Positions 1 to 13,188 of a stretch of 64,000 nt of DNA are shown here, piece by piece. Position 1 is the stretch's first letter; every line of letters starts with the position of its first letter. The DNA is from Sipunculus nudus (taxonomy: Eukaryota > Annelida > Sipuncula > Golfingiida > Sipunculidae), in NCBI GenBank assembly GCA_026874595.1, contig CM049318.1, positions 46,050,456 to 46,114,455 on the forward strand, given 5' to 3'. Under the pieces are notes generated by a model. That model was not told the DNA's origin and did no database searches. It saw nothing but the letters and a program-made list of their open reading frames with translations. Position numbers and translations under genes: made by a program.

Positions 1-575
1 CGACTGGATAACACGTGAACATCAGAACTGTTTGTTACACCCAAATTCCTACAAACGACATGGCTGGATAATAGATGAACATTAGAACGCTTTGTTACAC
101 CCGCATTGCTTCTAACAACATGGCTGGACAACATGTGAACATCAGAACTGTTTTATACACCGGATTTGCTACTAACGACATGGCTGGACAGCATGTGAAC
201 ATCATAACTATTTGTTACAGCCGAATTGCTTCTAACTACATGGCTGGACAACATGTAAAAATCAGAACTGTTTGTTACACCCCAATAGCTATTAACAGCA
301 AGACAGGACAACATGTAATTATCAGAACTAATTCTTACACCCAAATTAAATGCTACTAACGACATGGCTAGATAACACGTGAACATCATAACAGTTTGAT
401 ACACCCGCACTGCCTCAAAATGACATGGCTTGATAACATGTGAATGTCAGGACTATTTGTAACACCTGAATTGTAAATAACGAAATAGCTAGATAATAGG
501 TGAACATCAGAGCTGTTTGTTAGACCTGAATTGCTTCTAACTAAATGGCTAGATGACATGTGAACATGGGACCTG
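1..575 (+). repeat. Satellite segment, copy 1 of 3
   Basis: This monomer series recurs at 3699-4273 (offset 3698) and 9286-9860 (offset 9285). Shared variant monomers include one with an inserted AAATTAAATGC stretch and the CAAAATGACATGGC series. Similarity to the other copies stops at about position 575, where this copy reads ACCTGTTCGTTAGACC and the others read AACTGTTTGATAGACC. Confidence 0.85.
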
Positions 576-600
576 TTCGTTAGACCAGAATTGCTTCTAA

Positions 601-1760
601 CGACATGGCTTCATGATATGTGAACATCATAACTGTTCGATACATCCTAATTATTACTAACGACAAGTCTGGACAGCATGTGAACATGAGAACTATTTGT
701 TTCTACTGAATTGCTACTAACGATATGGCAGGATATCATGTGAATATCAGAACTGTATGTAACAAAGGAATTCCTTCTAAATACATGGCTACATGACATG
801 TGAACACGGGAACTGTTTGTGAGACCCGAATTGCTAGTAACGAAATGGCTGGATAACTCGTGAACATCACAACTGTTTGGTTTACCCAAATTACTACTAA
901 CGACATGGCATGATATCATGTCAATATCAATATTGTTTGTTACACTCGCATTGCTACTAACAACATGCCTGGACAACATGTAAACATCAAAACTGTTTTA
1001 TTCACCGGAGTTGCTACTTACGACATGGCTGGATAGCATGTGAGCATCAGAACTATTTGTTACACCCGAATTGCTTCTTACTACATGGCTGGACAACATG
1101 TAAACATCAGAACTGTTTGTTTCACCCCAGTTGCTACTGACGACATGGCTTGATGACATGTTATCATCAAAACTGTTTGTTTTACCCGATTTGCTATTAA
1201 CGACATGGCTAGATAACACGTGAACATCATAACAGTTTGATACACCCGCATTGCCTCAAACGAAATGGCTGGATAACATGTGAACGTCAGGACTATTTGT
1301 AACACCTGAATTGTGAATAACGAAATAGCTAGATATTATGTGAACATCAGACCTTTTTGTTAGACCTGAATTGATTCTAACTACATGGCTAGATGACTTG
1401 TTAACAAGGGAACTGTTCGTTAGACCAGAATTGCTTCTAACGACATGACTTCATGATATGTGAACATCATAACTGTTCGATACATCCTAATTATTACTAA
1501 CGACATGGCTGGACAGCATGTGAACATCAGAACTATTTGTTTCTACTGAATTGCTACTAACGATATGGTAGGATAACATGTGAATATCAGAACTATATGT
1601 AACAAAGGAATTCCTTCTAACTACATGGCTACATGACATCTGAACACGGGAACTGTATGTTAGACCCGAATTGCTAGTAACAGCATGGCTGGATAACTCG
1701 TAAACATCACAACTGTTTGTTTTACCCAAATTACTACTAACGACATTGCTTGATGACATG
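601..1760 (+). repeat. 14-monomer (840-bp) higher-order repeat, copies near the left edge
   Basis: The marker monomer containing TTCATGATATGTGAACATC occurs at 601 and again at 1441, exactly 840 bp later, and the monomers that follow match position by position, including those carrying TTTCTACTGAATTGC and AACAAAGGAATTCC. The second copy is interrupted near 1770 by a 30-bp half-monomer deletion. Confidence 0.85.
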
Positions 1761-4700
1761 TTATCATCAAAACTGTTTGTGATAGCATGTGAGCATCATA
1801 ACTATTTGTTACACCCGAATTGCTTCTAACTACATGGCTGGACAACATGTAAACATCAGAACTGTTTGTTTCATCCCAATTGCTACTAACGACATGGCTT
1901 GATGACATGTTATCATCAAAACTGTTTGTTTCACCCGATTTGCTATTAACGACATGGCTAGATAACACGTGAACATCGTAACAGTTAGATACACCCGCAT
2001 TGCCTCAAACGACATGGCTGGATAACATGTGAACGTCAGGACTATTTGTAACACCTGAATTGTTAATAACGAATTAGCTTGATATTATGGGAACATCAAA
2101 CCTTTTTGTTTAGACCTGAATTGATTCTAACTACATGGCTAGATGACTTGTTAACAAGGGAACTGTTCGTTAGACCAGAATTGCTTCTAACGACATGGCT
2201 TCATGATATGTGAACATCATAACTGTTCGATACATCCTTATCATTACTAACGACATGGCTGGACAGCATGTGAACAACAGAACTATTTGTTTCTACTGAA
2301 TTGCTATTAACGATATGGCAGGATAACATGTGAATATCAGAACTATATGTAACAAAGGAATTCCTTCTAACTACATGGCTGGATAACATGTAAACATCAA
2401 AACTGTTTTATACACCGGATTTGCTACTTACGACATGGCTGGATAGCATGTGAGCATCAGAACTATTTGTTACACCCGAAATGCTTCTAACTACATGGCT
2501 AGACAACATGTAGACATCAGAACTGTTTTTTTTTTTCACCCCAATTGCTAGTAACGACATGGCTGGATAACTCGTGAACATCACAACTGTTTGTTTTACC
2601 CAAATTATTACTAACGACATGGCATGATATTATGTCAATATCAATATTGTTTGTTACACTCGCATTGCTACTAACAACATGCCTGGATAACATGTAAACA
2701 TCAAAACTGTTTTAAACACCGTATTTGCTACTTACGACATGGCTGGATAGCATATGAGCATCAGAACTATTTGTTACACCCGAATTGCTTCTAACTACAT
2801 GGCTAGACAACATGTAAACATCAGAACTGTTTGTAACACCTGAATTGTTAATAACGAATTAGCATGATATTATGGGACCATCAGACCTTTTTGTTAGACC
2901 TGAATTGATTCTAACTACATGGTTAGATGACTTGTTAACAAGGGAACTGTTCGTTAGACCAGAATTGCTTCTAACGACATGGCTTCATGATATGTGAACA
3001 TCATAACTGTTCGATACATCCTAATTATTACTAACAACATGGTTGGACAGCATATGAACATCAGAACTATTTGTTTCTACTGAATTGCTACTAACGATAT
3101 GGCAGGATAACATGTGAATATCAGAACTATATGTAACAAAGGAATTCCTTCTTACTACATGGCTACATGACATGTGAACACGGGAACTGTTTGTTAGACC
3201 CGAATTGCTAGTAACGACTAGGCTGGATAACTCGTGAACATCACAACTGTTTGTTTTACCCAAATTACTACTAACGACATGGCATGATATCATGTCAATA
3301 TCAAAATTGTTTGTTACACCCGCATTGCTACTAACAACATGGCTGGACAACATGTAATCATCAGAACTGTTTTATTCACCGGATTTGCTACTTACGACAT
3401 GGCTGGACAGAATGTGAACATCAGAACTATTTGTTACAGCCGAATTGCTACTAACGAAATGACTAGATAACACGTGAGCATTAGAACTTTTTGTTTTACC
3501 TTATATGCTACAATCGACATGGCTGGACAACCGGGAACATTAAAAATATTTGTTACACCCGATTTGCTAGTTAAGACATGGCCGGATAACATGTGAACAT
3601 GGGAACTGTTTGATAGACCTGAATTGCTACTAAGTACATGGCTGGATGACAGTTGAACATCATTATTGTTTGATAGACCCGCATTACTACAAACGACACG
3701 ACTGGATAACACGTGAACATCAGAACTGTTTGTTACACCCAAATTCCAACAAACGACATGGCTGGATAATAGATGAACATCAGAACTCTTTGTTACACCC
3801 GCATTGCTTCTAACAACATGGCTGGACAACATGTGAACATCAGAACTGTTTTATACACCGGATTTGCTACTAACGACATGGCTGGACAGCATGTGAACAT
3901 CATAACTATTTGTTACAGCCGAATTTCTTCTAACTACATGGCTGGACAACATGTAAACATCAGAACTGTTTGTTACACCCCAATAGCTACTTACAGCAAG
4001 ACAGGACAACATGTAAATATCAGAACTAATTGTTACACCCAAATTAAATGCTACTAACGACATGGCTAGATAACACGTGAACATCATAACAGTTTGATAC
4101 ACCCGCACTGCCTCAAAATGACATGGCTTGATAACATGTGAATGTCAGGACTATTTGTAAAACCTAAATTGTATATAACGAAATAGCTAGATAATAGGTG
4201 AATATCAGAGCTGTTTGTTAGACCTGAATTGCTTCTAACTAAATGGCTAGATGACATGTGAACATGGGAACTGTTTGATAGACCTGAATTGCTACTTACG
4301 ACGTGGCTGGATGACATGTGAACATCATAACTGTTTGATAGACCCGCATTGCTACAAAAGACACGACTGGATAACACGTGAACATCATAACTGTTCGATA
4401 CATCCTAATTATTACTAACGACATGGCTGGACAGCATGTGAACATCAGAACTATTTGTTTCTACTGAATTGCTACTAACGATATGGCAGGATAACATGTG
4501 AATATCAGAACTGTATGTAACAAAGGAATTCCTTCTTACTTCATGACTACATGACATGTGAACACGGGAACTGTTTGTTAGACCCGAATTGCTAGTAACG
4601 ACATGACTGGATAACTCGTGAACATCACAACTGTTTGTTTTACCCAAATTACTACTAACGACATGGCATGATATCATGTCAATATCAAAATTGTTTGTTA

Positions 4701-6560
4701 CACCCGCATTGCTACAACAACATGGCTGGACAACATGTACACATCAGAACTGTTTTATACACCGATTTTGCTACTTACGACATGGCTGGACAGAATGTGA
4801 ACATCAGAACTATTTGTTACACCCGAATTGCTACTTACGATATGACTAGATAACATGTGAACATCAGAACTCTTTGCTTTACCTTATATGCCACAATCGA
4901 CATGGCTGGACAACCTGGGAACATTAGAATATTTGTTACACCCGATTTGTTAGTTAAGACATGGCCGGATAACATATGAATATCAGAACTATTTGTAACA
5001 TCCGATTTGCTACCAAAGACATTGCTGGATAACATGTGAACATGGGAACTGTTTGATAGACCTGAATTGCTACTAACGACATGGCTGGATGACATGTGAA
5101 CATCATAACTGTTTGATAGACCCGCATTGCTATAAACGACACGACTGGATAACACGTGAACATTAGAACTGTTTGTTACACCCAAATTCCTACAAACGAC
5201 ATGGCTGGATAATAGATGAACATCAGAACTCTTTGTTACACCCGAATTGCTTCTAAATACATGGCTGGATAACATGTAAACATCAGAACTGTTTGTTACA
5301 TCCCAATTGCTACTACGGACATGGCTAGATGACATGTTATCATCAAAACTGTTTGTTTCACCCGATTTGCTATTAACGACATGGCTAGATAACACATGAA
5401 CATCATAACAGTTTGATACACCCGCATTGCCTCAAACGACATGGCTCGATAACATGTGAACGTCAGGACTATTTGTAACACCTGAATTGTGAATAATGAA
5501 ATAGCTAGATATTATGTGAACATCAGACCTTTTTGTTACACCTGAATTTATTCTAACTACATGGCTAGATGACTTGTTAACAAGAAACTGTTCGTTAGAC
5601 CAGAATTGCTTCTAACGACATGGCTTCATGATATGTGAACATCATAACTGTTCGATACATCCTAATTATTACTAACGACATGGCTGGACAGCATGTGAAC
5701 ATCAGAACTATTTGTTTCTACTGAATTGCTAATAACGATATGGCAGGATAACATGTGAATATCAGAACTGTATGTAACAAAGGAATTCCTTCTTACTACA
5801 TGGCTACATGACATGTGAACACGGGAACTGTTTCTTAGACCCGAATTGCTAGTAACGACGTGGCTGGATAACTCGTGAACATCACAACTGCTTGTTTTCC
5901 CCAAATTACTACTAACGACATGGCATGATATCATGTAAATATCAATATTGTTTGTTACACCCGCATTGCTACTAACAACATGGCTGGATAACATGTAATC
6001 ATCAGAACTGTTTTATTCACCGGATTTGCTACTTACGACATGGCTGGATAGCATGTGAGCATCAGAACTATTTGTTACACCCGAATTGCTTCTAACTACA
6101 TGGCTGGACAACATGTAGACATCAGAACTGTTTTTTTTTCACCCCAATTGCTACTAACGACATGGCTTGATGACATGTTATCATCAAAACTCTTTTTTTT
6201 TCACCCGAATTGCTAGTAACGACATGGCTGGATAACTCGTGAACATCACAACTGTTTGTTTTACCCAAATTATTACTAACGACATGGCATGATATCATGT
6301 CAATATCAATATTGTTTGTTACACTCGCATTGCTACTAACAACATGCCTGGATAACATGTAAACATCAAAACTGTTTTATACACCGTATTTGCTACTTAC
6401 GACATGGCTGGATAGCATGTGAGCATCAGAACTATTTGTTACACCCGAATTGCTTCTAACTACATGGCTGGACAACATGTAAACATCAGAACTGTTTGTT
6501 TAACCCCAATTGCTACTAACGACATGGCTTGATGACATGTTATCATCAAAACTGTTTGTG
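1741..6560 (+). repeat. About 4.8-kb duplicated block, copy 1
   Basis: Corresponds monomer by monomer to 7330-12145 at an offset of 5585-5589 bp. Private variants are shared: the 30-bp fusion monomer near 1773, T-tract monomers near 2530 and 6130, and the monomer with AACCGGGAACATTAAAAAT near 3513. Similarity is lost on the left at about 1741 and on the right at about 6560, where copy 1 enters another fusion monomer and copy 2 does not. Confidence 0.85.
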
Positions 6561-7980
6561 ATAGCATGTGAGCATCAGAACTATTTGTTACACCCGAATT
6601 GCTTCTAACTACATGGCTGGAAAACATGTAAACATCAGAACTGTTTGTTTCACCCCAATTGCTACTAACGACATGGCTTGATGACATGTTATCATCAAAA
6701 CTGTTTGTTTCACCCGATTTGCTATTAACGACATGGCTAGATAACACGTGAACATCGTAACAGTTTGATACACCCGCATTGCCTCAAACGACATGGCTGG
6801 ATAACATGTGAACGTCAGGACTATTTGTAACACCTGAATTGTTAATAACGAATTAGCTTGATATTATGGGAACATCAAACCTTTTTGTTTAGACCTGAAT
6901 TGATTCTAACTACATGGCTAGATGACTTGTTAACAAGGGAACTGTTCGTTAGACCAGAATTGCTTCTAACGACATGGCTTCATGATATGTGAACATCATA
7001 ACTGTTCGATACATCCTTATCATTACTAACGACATGGCTGGACAGCATGTGAACAACAGAACTATTTGTTTCTACTGAATTGCTATTAACGATATGGCAG
7101 GATAACATGTGAATATCAGAACTATATGTAACAAAGGAATTCCTTCTAGCTACATGGCTGGATAACATGTAAACATCAAAACTGTTTTATACACCGTATT
7201 TGCTACTTACGACATGGCTGGATAGCATGTGAGCATCAGAACTATTTGTTACACCCGAATTGCTTCTAACTACATGGCTGGACAACATGTAAACATCAGA
7301 ACTGTTTGTTTCACCCCAATTGCTACTAACGACATGGCTTGATGACATGTTATCATCAAAACTGTTTGTGATAGCATGTGAGCATCAGAACTATTTGTTA
7401 CACCCGAATTGCTTCTAACTACATGGCTGGAAAACATGTAAACATCAGAACTGTTTGTTTCACCCCAATTGCTACTAACGACATGGCTTGATGACATGTT
7501 ATCATCAAAACTGTTTGTTTCACCCGATTTGCTATTAACGACATGGCTAGATAACACGTGAACATCGTAACAGTTTGATACACCCGCATTGCCTCAAACG
7601 ACATGGCTGGATAACATGTGAACGTCAGGACTATTTGTAACACCTGAATTGTTAATAACGAATTAGCTTGATATTATGGGAACATCAAACCTTTTTGTTT
7701 AGACCTGAATTGATTCTAACTACATGGCTAGATGACTTGTTAACAAGGGAACTGTTCGTTAGACCAGAATTGCTTCTAACGACATGGCTTCATGATATGT
7801 GAACATCATAACTGTTCGATACATCCTTATCATTACTAACGACATGGCTGGACAGCATGTGAACAACAGAACTATTTGTTTCTACTGAATTGCTATTAAC
7901 GATATGGCAGGATAACATGTGAATATCAGAACTATATGTAACAAAGGAATTCCTTCTAACTACATGGCTGGATAACATGT
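6361..7980 (+). repeat. Near-identical 810-bp tandem duplication
   Basis: Positions 6361-7170 and 7171-7980 match almost perfectly; most 60-base stretches are identical. I noticed only a few differences, for example near 6502 (TAACCCC versus TCACCCC) and 7150 (TCTAGC versus TCTAAC). The 810-bp period is 13.5 monomers, equal to the 840-bp higher-order unit minus a 30-bp half-monomer deletion at the GTTTGTGATAGCATGTGAGC junctions near 6555 and 7365. This looks like one of the youngest events in the left block. Confidence 0.92.
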
Positions 7981-10900
7981 AAACATCAAAACTGTTTTAT
8001 ACACCGGATTTGCTACTTACGACATGGCTGGATAGCATGTGAGCATCAGAACTATTTGTTACACCCGAAATGCTTCTAACTACATGGCTAGACAACATGT
8101 AGACATCAGAACTGTTTTTTTTTCAACCCAATCGCTAGTAACGACATGGCTGGATAACTCGTGAACATCACAACTGTTTGTTTTACCCAAATTATTACTA
8201 ACGACATGGCATGATATCATGTCAATATCAATATTGTTTGTTACACTCGCATTGCTACTAACAACATGCCTGGATAACATGTAAACATCAAAACTGTTTT
8301 AAACACCGTATTTGCTACTTACGACATGGCTGGATAGCATATGAGCATCAGAACTATTTGTTACACCCGAATTGCTTCTAACTACATAGCTAGACAACAT
8401 GTAAACATCAGAACTGTTTGTAACACCTGAATTGTTAATAACGAATTAGCATGATATTATGGGAACATCAGACCTTTTTGTTAGACCTGAATTGATTCTA
8501 ACTACATGGCTAGATGACTTGTTAACAAGGGAACTGTTCGTTAGACCAGAATTGCTTCTAACGACATGGCTTCATGATATGTGAACATCATAACTGTTCG
8601 ATACATCCTAATTATTACTAACAACATGGTTGGACAGCATATGAACATCAGAACTATTTGTTTCTACTGAATTGCTACTAACGATATGGCAGGATAACAT
8701 GTGAATATCAGAACTATATGTAACAAAGGAATTCCTTCTTACTACATGGCTACATGACATGTGAACACGGGAACTGTTTGTTAGACCCGAATTGCTAGTA
8801 ACGACTAGGCTGGATAACTCGTGAACATCACAACTGTTTGTTTTACCCAAATTACTACTAACGACATGGCATGATATCATGTCAATATCAAAATTGTTTG
8901 TTACACCCGCATTGCTACTAACAACATGGCTGGACAACATGTAATCATCAGAACTGTTTTATTCACCGGATTTGCTACTTACGACATGGCTGGACAGAAT
9001 GTTAACATCAGAACTATTTGTTACAGCCGAATTGCTACTAACGAAATGACTAGATAACACGTGAGCATTAGAACTTTTTGTTTTACCTTATATGCTACAA
9101 TCGACATGGCTGGACAACCGGGAACATTAAAAATATTTGTTACACCCGATTTGCTAGTTAAGACATGGCCGGATAACATGTGAACATGGGAACTGTTTGA
9201 TAGACCTGAATTGCTACTAAGTACATGGCTGGATGACAGTTGAACATCATTATTGTTTGATAGACCCGCATTACTACAAACGACACGACTGGATAACACG
9301 TGAACATCAGAACTGTTTGTTACACCCAAATTCCAACAAACGACATGGCTGGATAATAGATGAACATCAGAACTCTTTGTTACACCCGCATTGCTTCTAA
9401 CAACATGGCTGGACAACATGTGAACATCAGAACTGTTTTATACACCGGATTTGCTACTAACGACATGGCTGGACAGCATGTGAACATCATAACTATTTGT
9501 TACAGCCGAATTTCTTCTAACTACATGGCTGGACAACATGTAAACATCAGAACTGTTTGTTACACCCCAATAGCTACTTACAGCAAGACAGGACAACATG
9601 TAAATATCAGAACTAATTGTTACACCCAAATTAAATGCTACTAACGACATGGCTAGATAACACGTGAACATCATAACAGTTTGATACACCCGCACTGCCT
9701 CAAAATGACATGGCTTGATAACATGTGAATGTCAGGACTATTTGTAAAACCTAAATTGTAAATAACGAAATAGCTAGATAATAGGTGAATATCAGAGCTG
9801 TTTGTTAGACCTGAATTGCTTCTAACTAAATGGCTAGATGACATGTGAACATGGGAACTGTTTGATAGACCTGAATTGCTACTAACGACGTGGCTGGATG
9901 ACATGTGAACATCATAACTGTTTGATAGACCCGCATTGCTACAAAAGACACGACTGGATAACACGTGAACATCATAACTGTTCGATACATCCTAATTATT
10001 ACTAACGACATGGCTGGACAGCATGTGAACATCAGAACTATTTGTTTCTACTGAATTGCTACTAACGATATGGCAGGATAACATGTGAATATCAGAACTG
10101 TATGTAACAAAGGAATTCTTCTTACTTTATGACTACATGACATGTGAACACGGGAACTGTTTGTTAGACCCGAATTGCTAGTAACGACATGACTGGATAA
10201 CTCGTGAACATCACAACTGTTTGTTTTACCCAAATTACTACTAACGACATGGCATGATATCATGTCAATATCAAAATTGTTTGTTACACCCGCATTGCTA
10301 CAACAACATGGCTGGACAACATGTACACATCAGAACTGCTTTATACACCGATTTTGCTACTTACGACATGGCTGGACAGAATGTGAACATCAGAACTATT
10401 TGTTACACCCGAATTGCTACTAACGATATGACTAGATAACATGTGAACATCAGAACTCTTTGCTTTACCTTATATGCCACAATCGACATGGCTGGACAAC
10501 CTGGGAACATTAGAATATTTGTTACACCCGATTTGTTAGTTAAGACATGGCCGGATAACATATGAATATCAGAACTATTTGTAACATCCGATTTGCTACC
10601 AAAGACATTGCTGGATAACATGTGAACATGGGAACTGTTTGATAGACCTGAATTGCTACTAACGACATGGCTGGATGACATGTGAACATCATAACTGTTT
10701 GATAGACCCGCATTGCTATAAACGACACGACTGGATAACACGTGAACATTAGAACTGTTTGTTACACCCAAATTCCTACAAACGACATGGCTGGATAATA
10801 GATGAACATCAGAACTCTTTGTTACACCCGAATTGCTTCTAAATACATGGCTGGATAACATGTAAACATCAGAACTGTTTGTTACACCCCAATTGCTACT

Positions 10901-12145
10901 AACGACATGGCTAGATGACATGTTATCATCAAAACTGTTTGTTTCACCCGATTTGCTATTAACGACATGGCTAGATAACACATGAACATCATAACAGTTT
11001 GATACACCCGCATTGCCTCAAACGACATGGCTCGATAACATGTGAACGTCAGGACTATTTGTAACACCTGAATTGTGAATAATGAAATAGCTAGATATTA
11101 TGTGAACATCAGACCTTTTTGTTAGACCTGAATTTATTCTAACTACATGGCTAGATGACTTGTTAACAAGAAACTGTTCGTTAGACCAGAATTGCTTCTA
11201 ACGACATGGCGTCATGATATGTGAACATCATAACTGTTCGATACATCCTAATTATTACTAACGACATGGCTGGACAGCATGTGAACATCAGAACTATTTG
11301 TTTCTACTGAATTGCTAATAACGATATGGCAGGATAACATGTGAATATCAGAACTGTATGTAACAAAGGAATTCCTTCTTACTACATGGCTACATGACAT
11401 GTGAACACGGGAACTGTTTCTTAGACCCGAATTGCTAGTAACGACGTGGCTGGATAACTCGTGAACATCACAACTGCTTGTTTTACCCAAATTACTACTA
11501 ACGACATGGCATGATATCATGTAAATATCAATATTGTTTGTTACACCCGCATTGCTACTAACAACATGGCTGGATAACATGTAATCATCAGAACTGTTTT
11601 ATTCACCGGATTTGCTACTTACGACATGGCTGGATAGCATGTGAGCATCAGAACTATTTGTTACACCCGAATTGCTTCTAACTACATGGCTGGACAACAT
11701 GTAGACATCAGAACTGTTTTTTTTTCACCCCAATTGCTACTAACGACATGGCTTGATGCCATGTTATCATCAAAACTGTTTTTTTTAACCCGAATTGCTA
11801 GTAACGACATGGCTGGATAACTCGTGAACATCACAACTGTTTGTTTTACCCAAATTATTACTAACGATATGGCATGATATCATGTCAATATCAATATTGT
11901 TTGTTACACTCGCATTGCTACTAACAACATGCCTGGATAACATGTAAACATCAAAACTGTTTTATACACCGTATTTGCTACTTACGACATGGCTGGATAG
12001 CATGTGAGCATCAGAACTATTTGTTACACCCGAATTGCTTCTAACTACATGGCTGGACAACATGTAAACATCAGAACTGTTTGTTTCACCCCAATTGCTA
12101 CTAACGACATGGCTTGATGACATGTTATCATCAAAACTGTTTGTT
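7330..12145 (+). repeat. About 4.8-kb duplicated block, copy 2
   Basis: Second copy of 1741-6560. It keeps the same order of variant monomers and differs by scattered substitutions and small indels, for example a one-base loss in GGAATTCTTCTTAC near 10114. From about 12145 the array instead follows the sequence found 4626 bp upstream, near 7519, so the two copies end at a register switch. Confidence 0.85.
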
Positions 12146-13188
12146 TCACCCGATTTGCTATTAACGACATGGCTAGATAACACGTGAACATCGTAACAGT
12201 TTGATACACCCGCATTGCCTCAAACGACATGGCTGGATAACATGTGAACGTCAGGACTATTTGTAACACATGAATTGTTAATAACGAATTAGCTTGATAT
12301 TATGGGAACATCAAACCTTTTTGTTTAGACCTGAATTGATTCTAACTACATGGCTAAATGACTTGTTAACAAGGGAACTGTTCGTTAGACCAGAATTGCT
12401 TCTAACGACATGGCTTCATGATATGTGAACATTATAACTGTTCGATACATCCTTATCATTACTAACGACATGGCTGGACAGCATGTGAACAACAGAACTA
12501 TTTGTTTCTACTGAATTGCTATTAACGATATGGCAGGATAACATGTGAATATCAGAACTATATGTAACAAAGGAATTCCTTCTAACTACATGGCTGGATA
12601 ACATGTAAACATCAAAACTGTTTTATACACCGGATTTGCTACTTACGACATGGCTGGATAGCATGTGAGCATCAGAACTATTTGTTACACCCGAAATGCT
12701 TCTAACTACATGGCTGGACAACATGTAGACATCAGAACTGTTTTTTTTTTCACCCCAATTGCTAGTAACGACATGGCTGGATAACTCGTGAACATCACAA
12801 CTGTTTGTTTTACCCAAATTATTACTAACGACATGGCATGATATCATGTCAATATCAATATTGTTTGTTACACTCGCATTGCTACTAACAACATGCCTGG
12901 ATAACATGTAAACATCAAAACTGTTTTAAACACCGTATTTGCTACTTACGACATGGCTGGATAGCATATGAGCATCAGAACTATTTGTTACACCCGAATT
13001 GCTTCTAACTACATGGCTAGACAACATGTAAACATCAGAACTGTTTGTAACACCTGAATTGTTAATAACGAATTAGCATGATATTATGGGAACATCAGAC
13101 CTTTTTGTCAGACCTGAATTGATTCTAACTACATGGCTAGATGACTTGTTAACAAGGGAACTGTTCGTTAGACCAGAATTGCTTCAAA

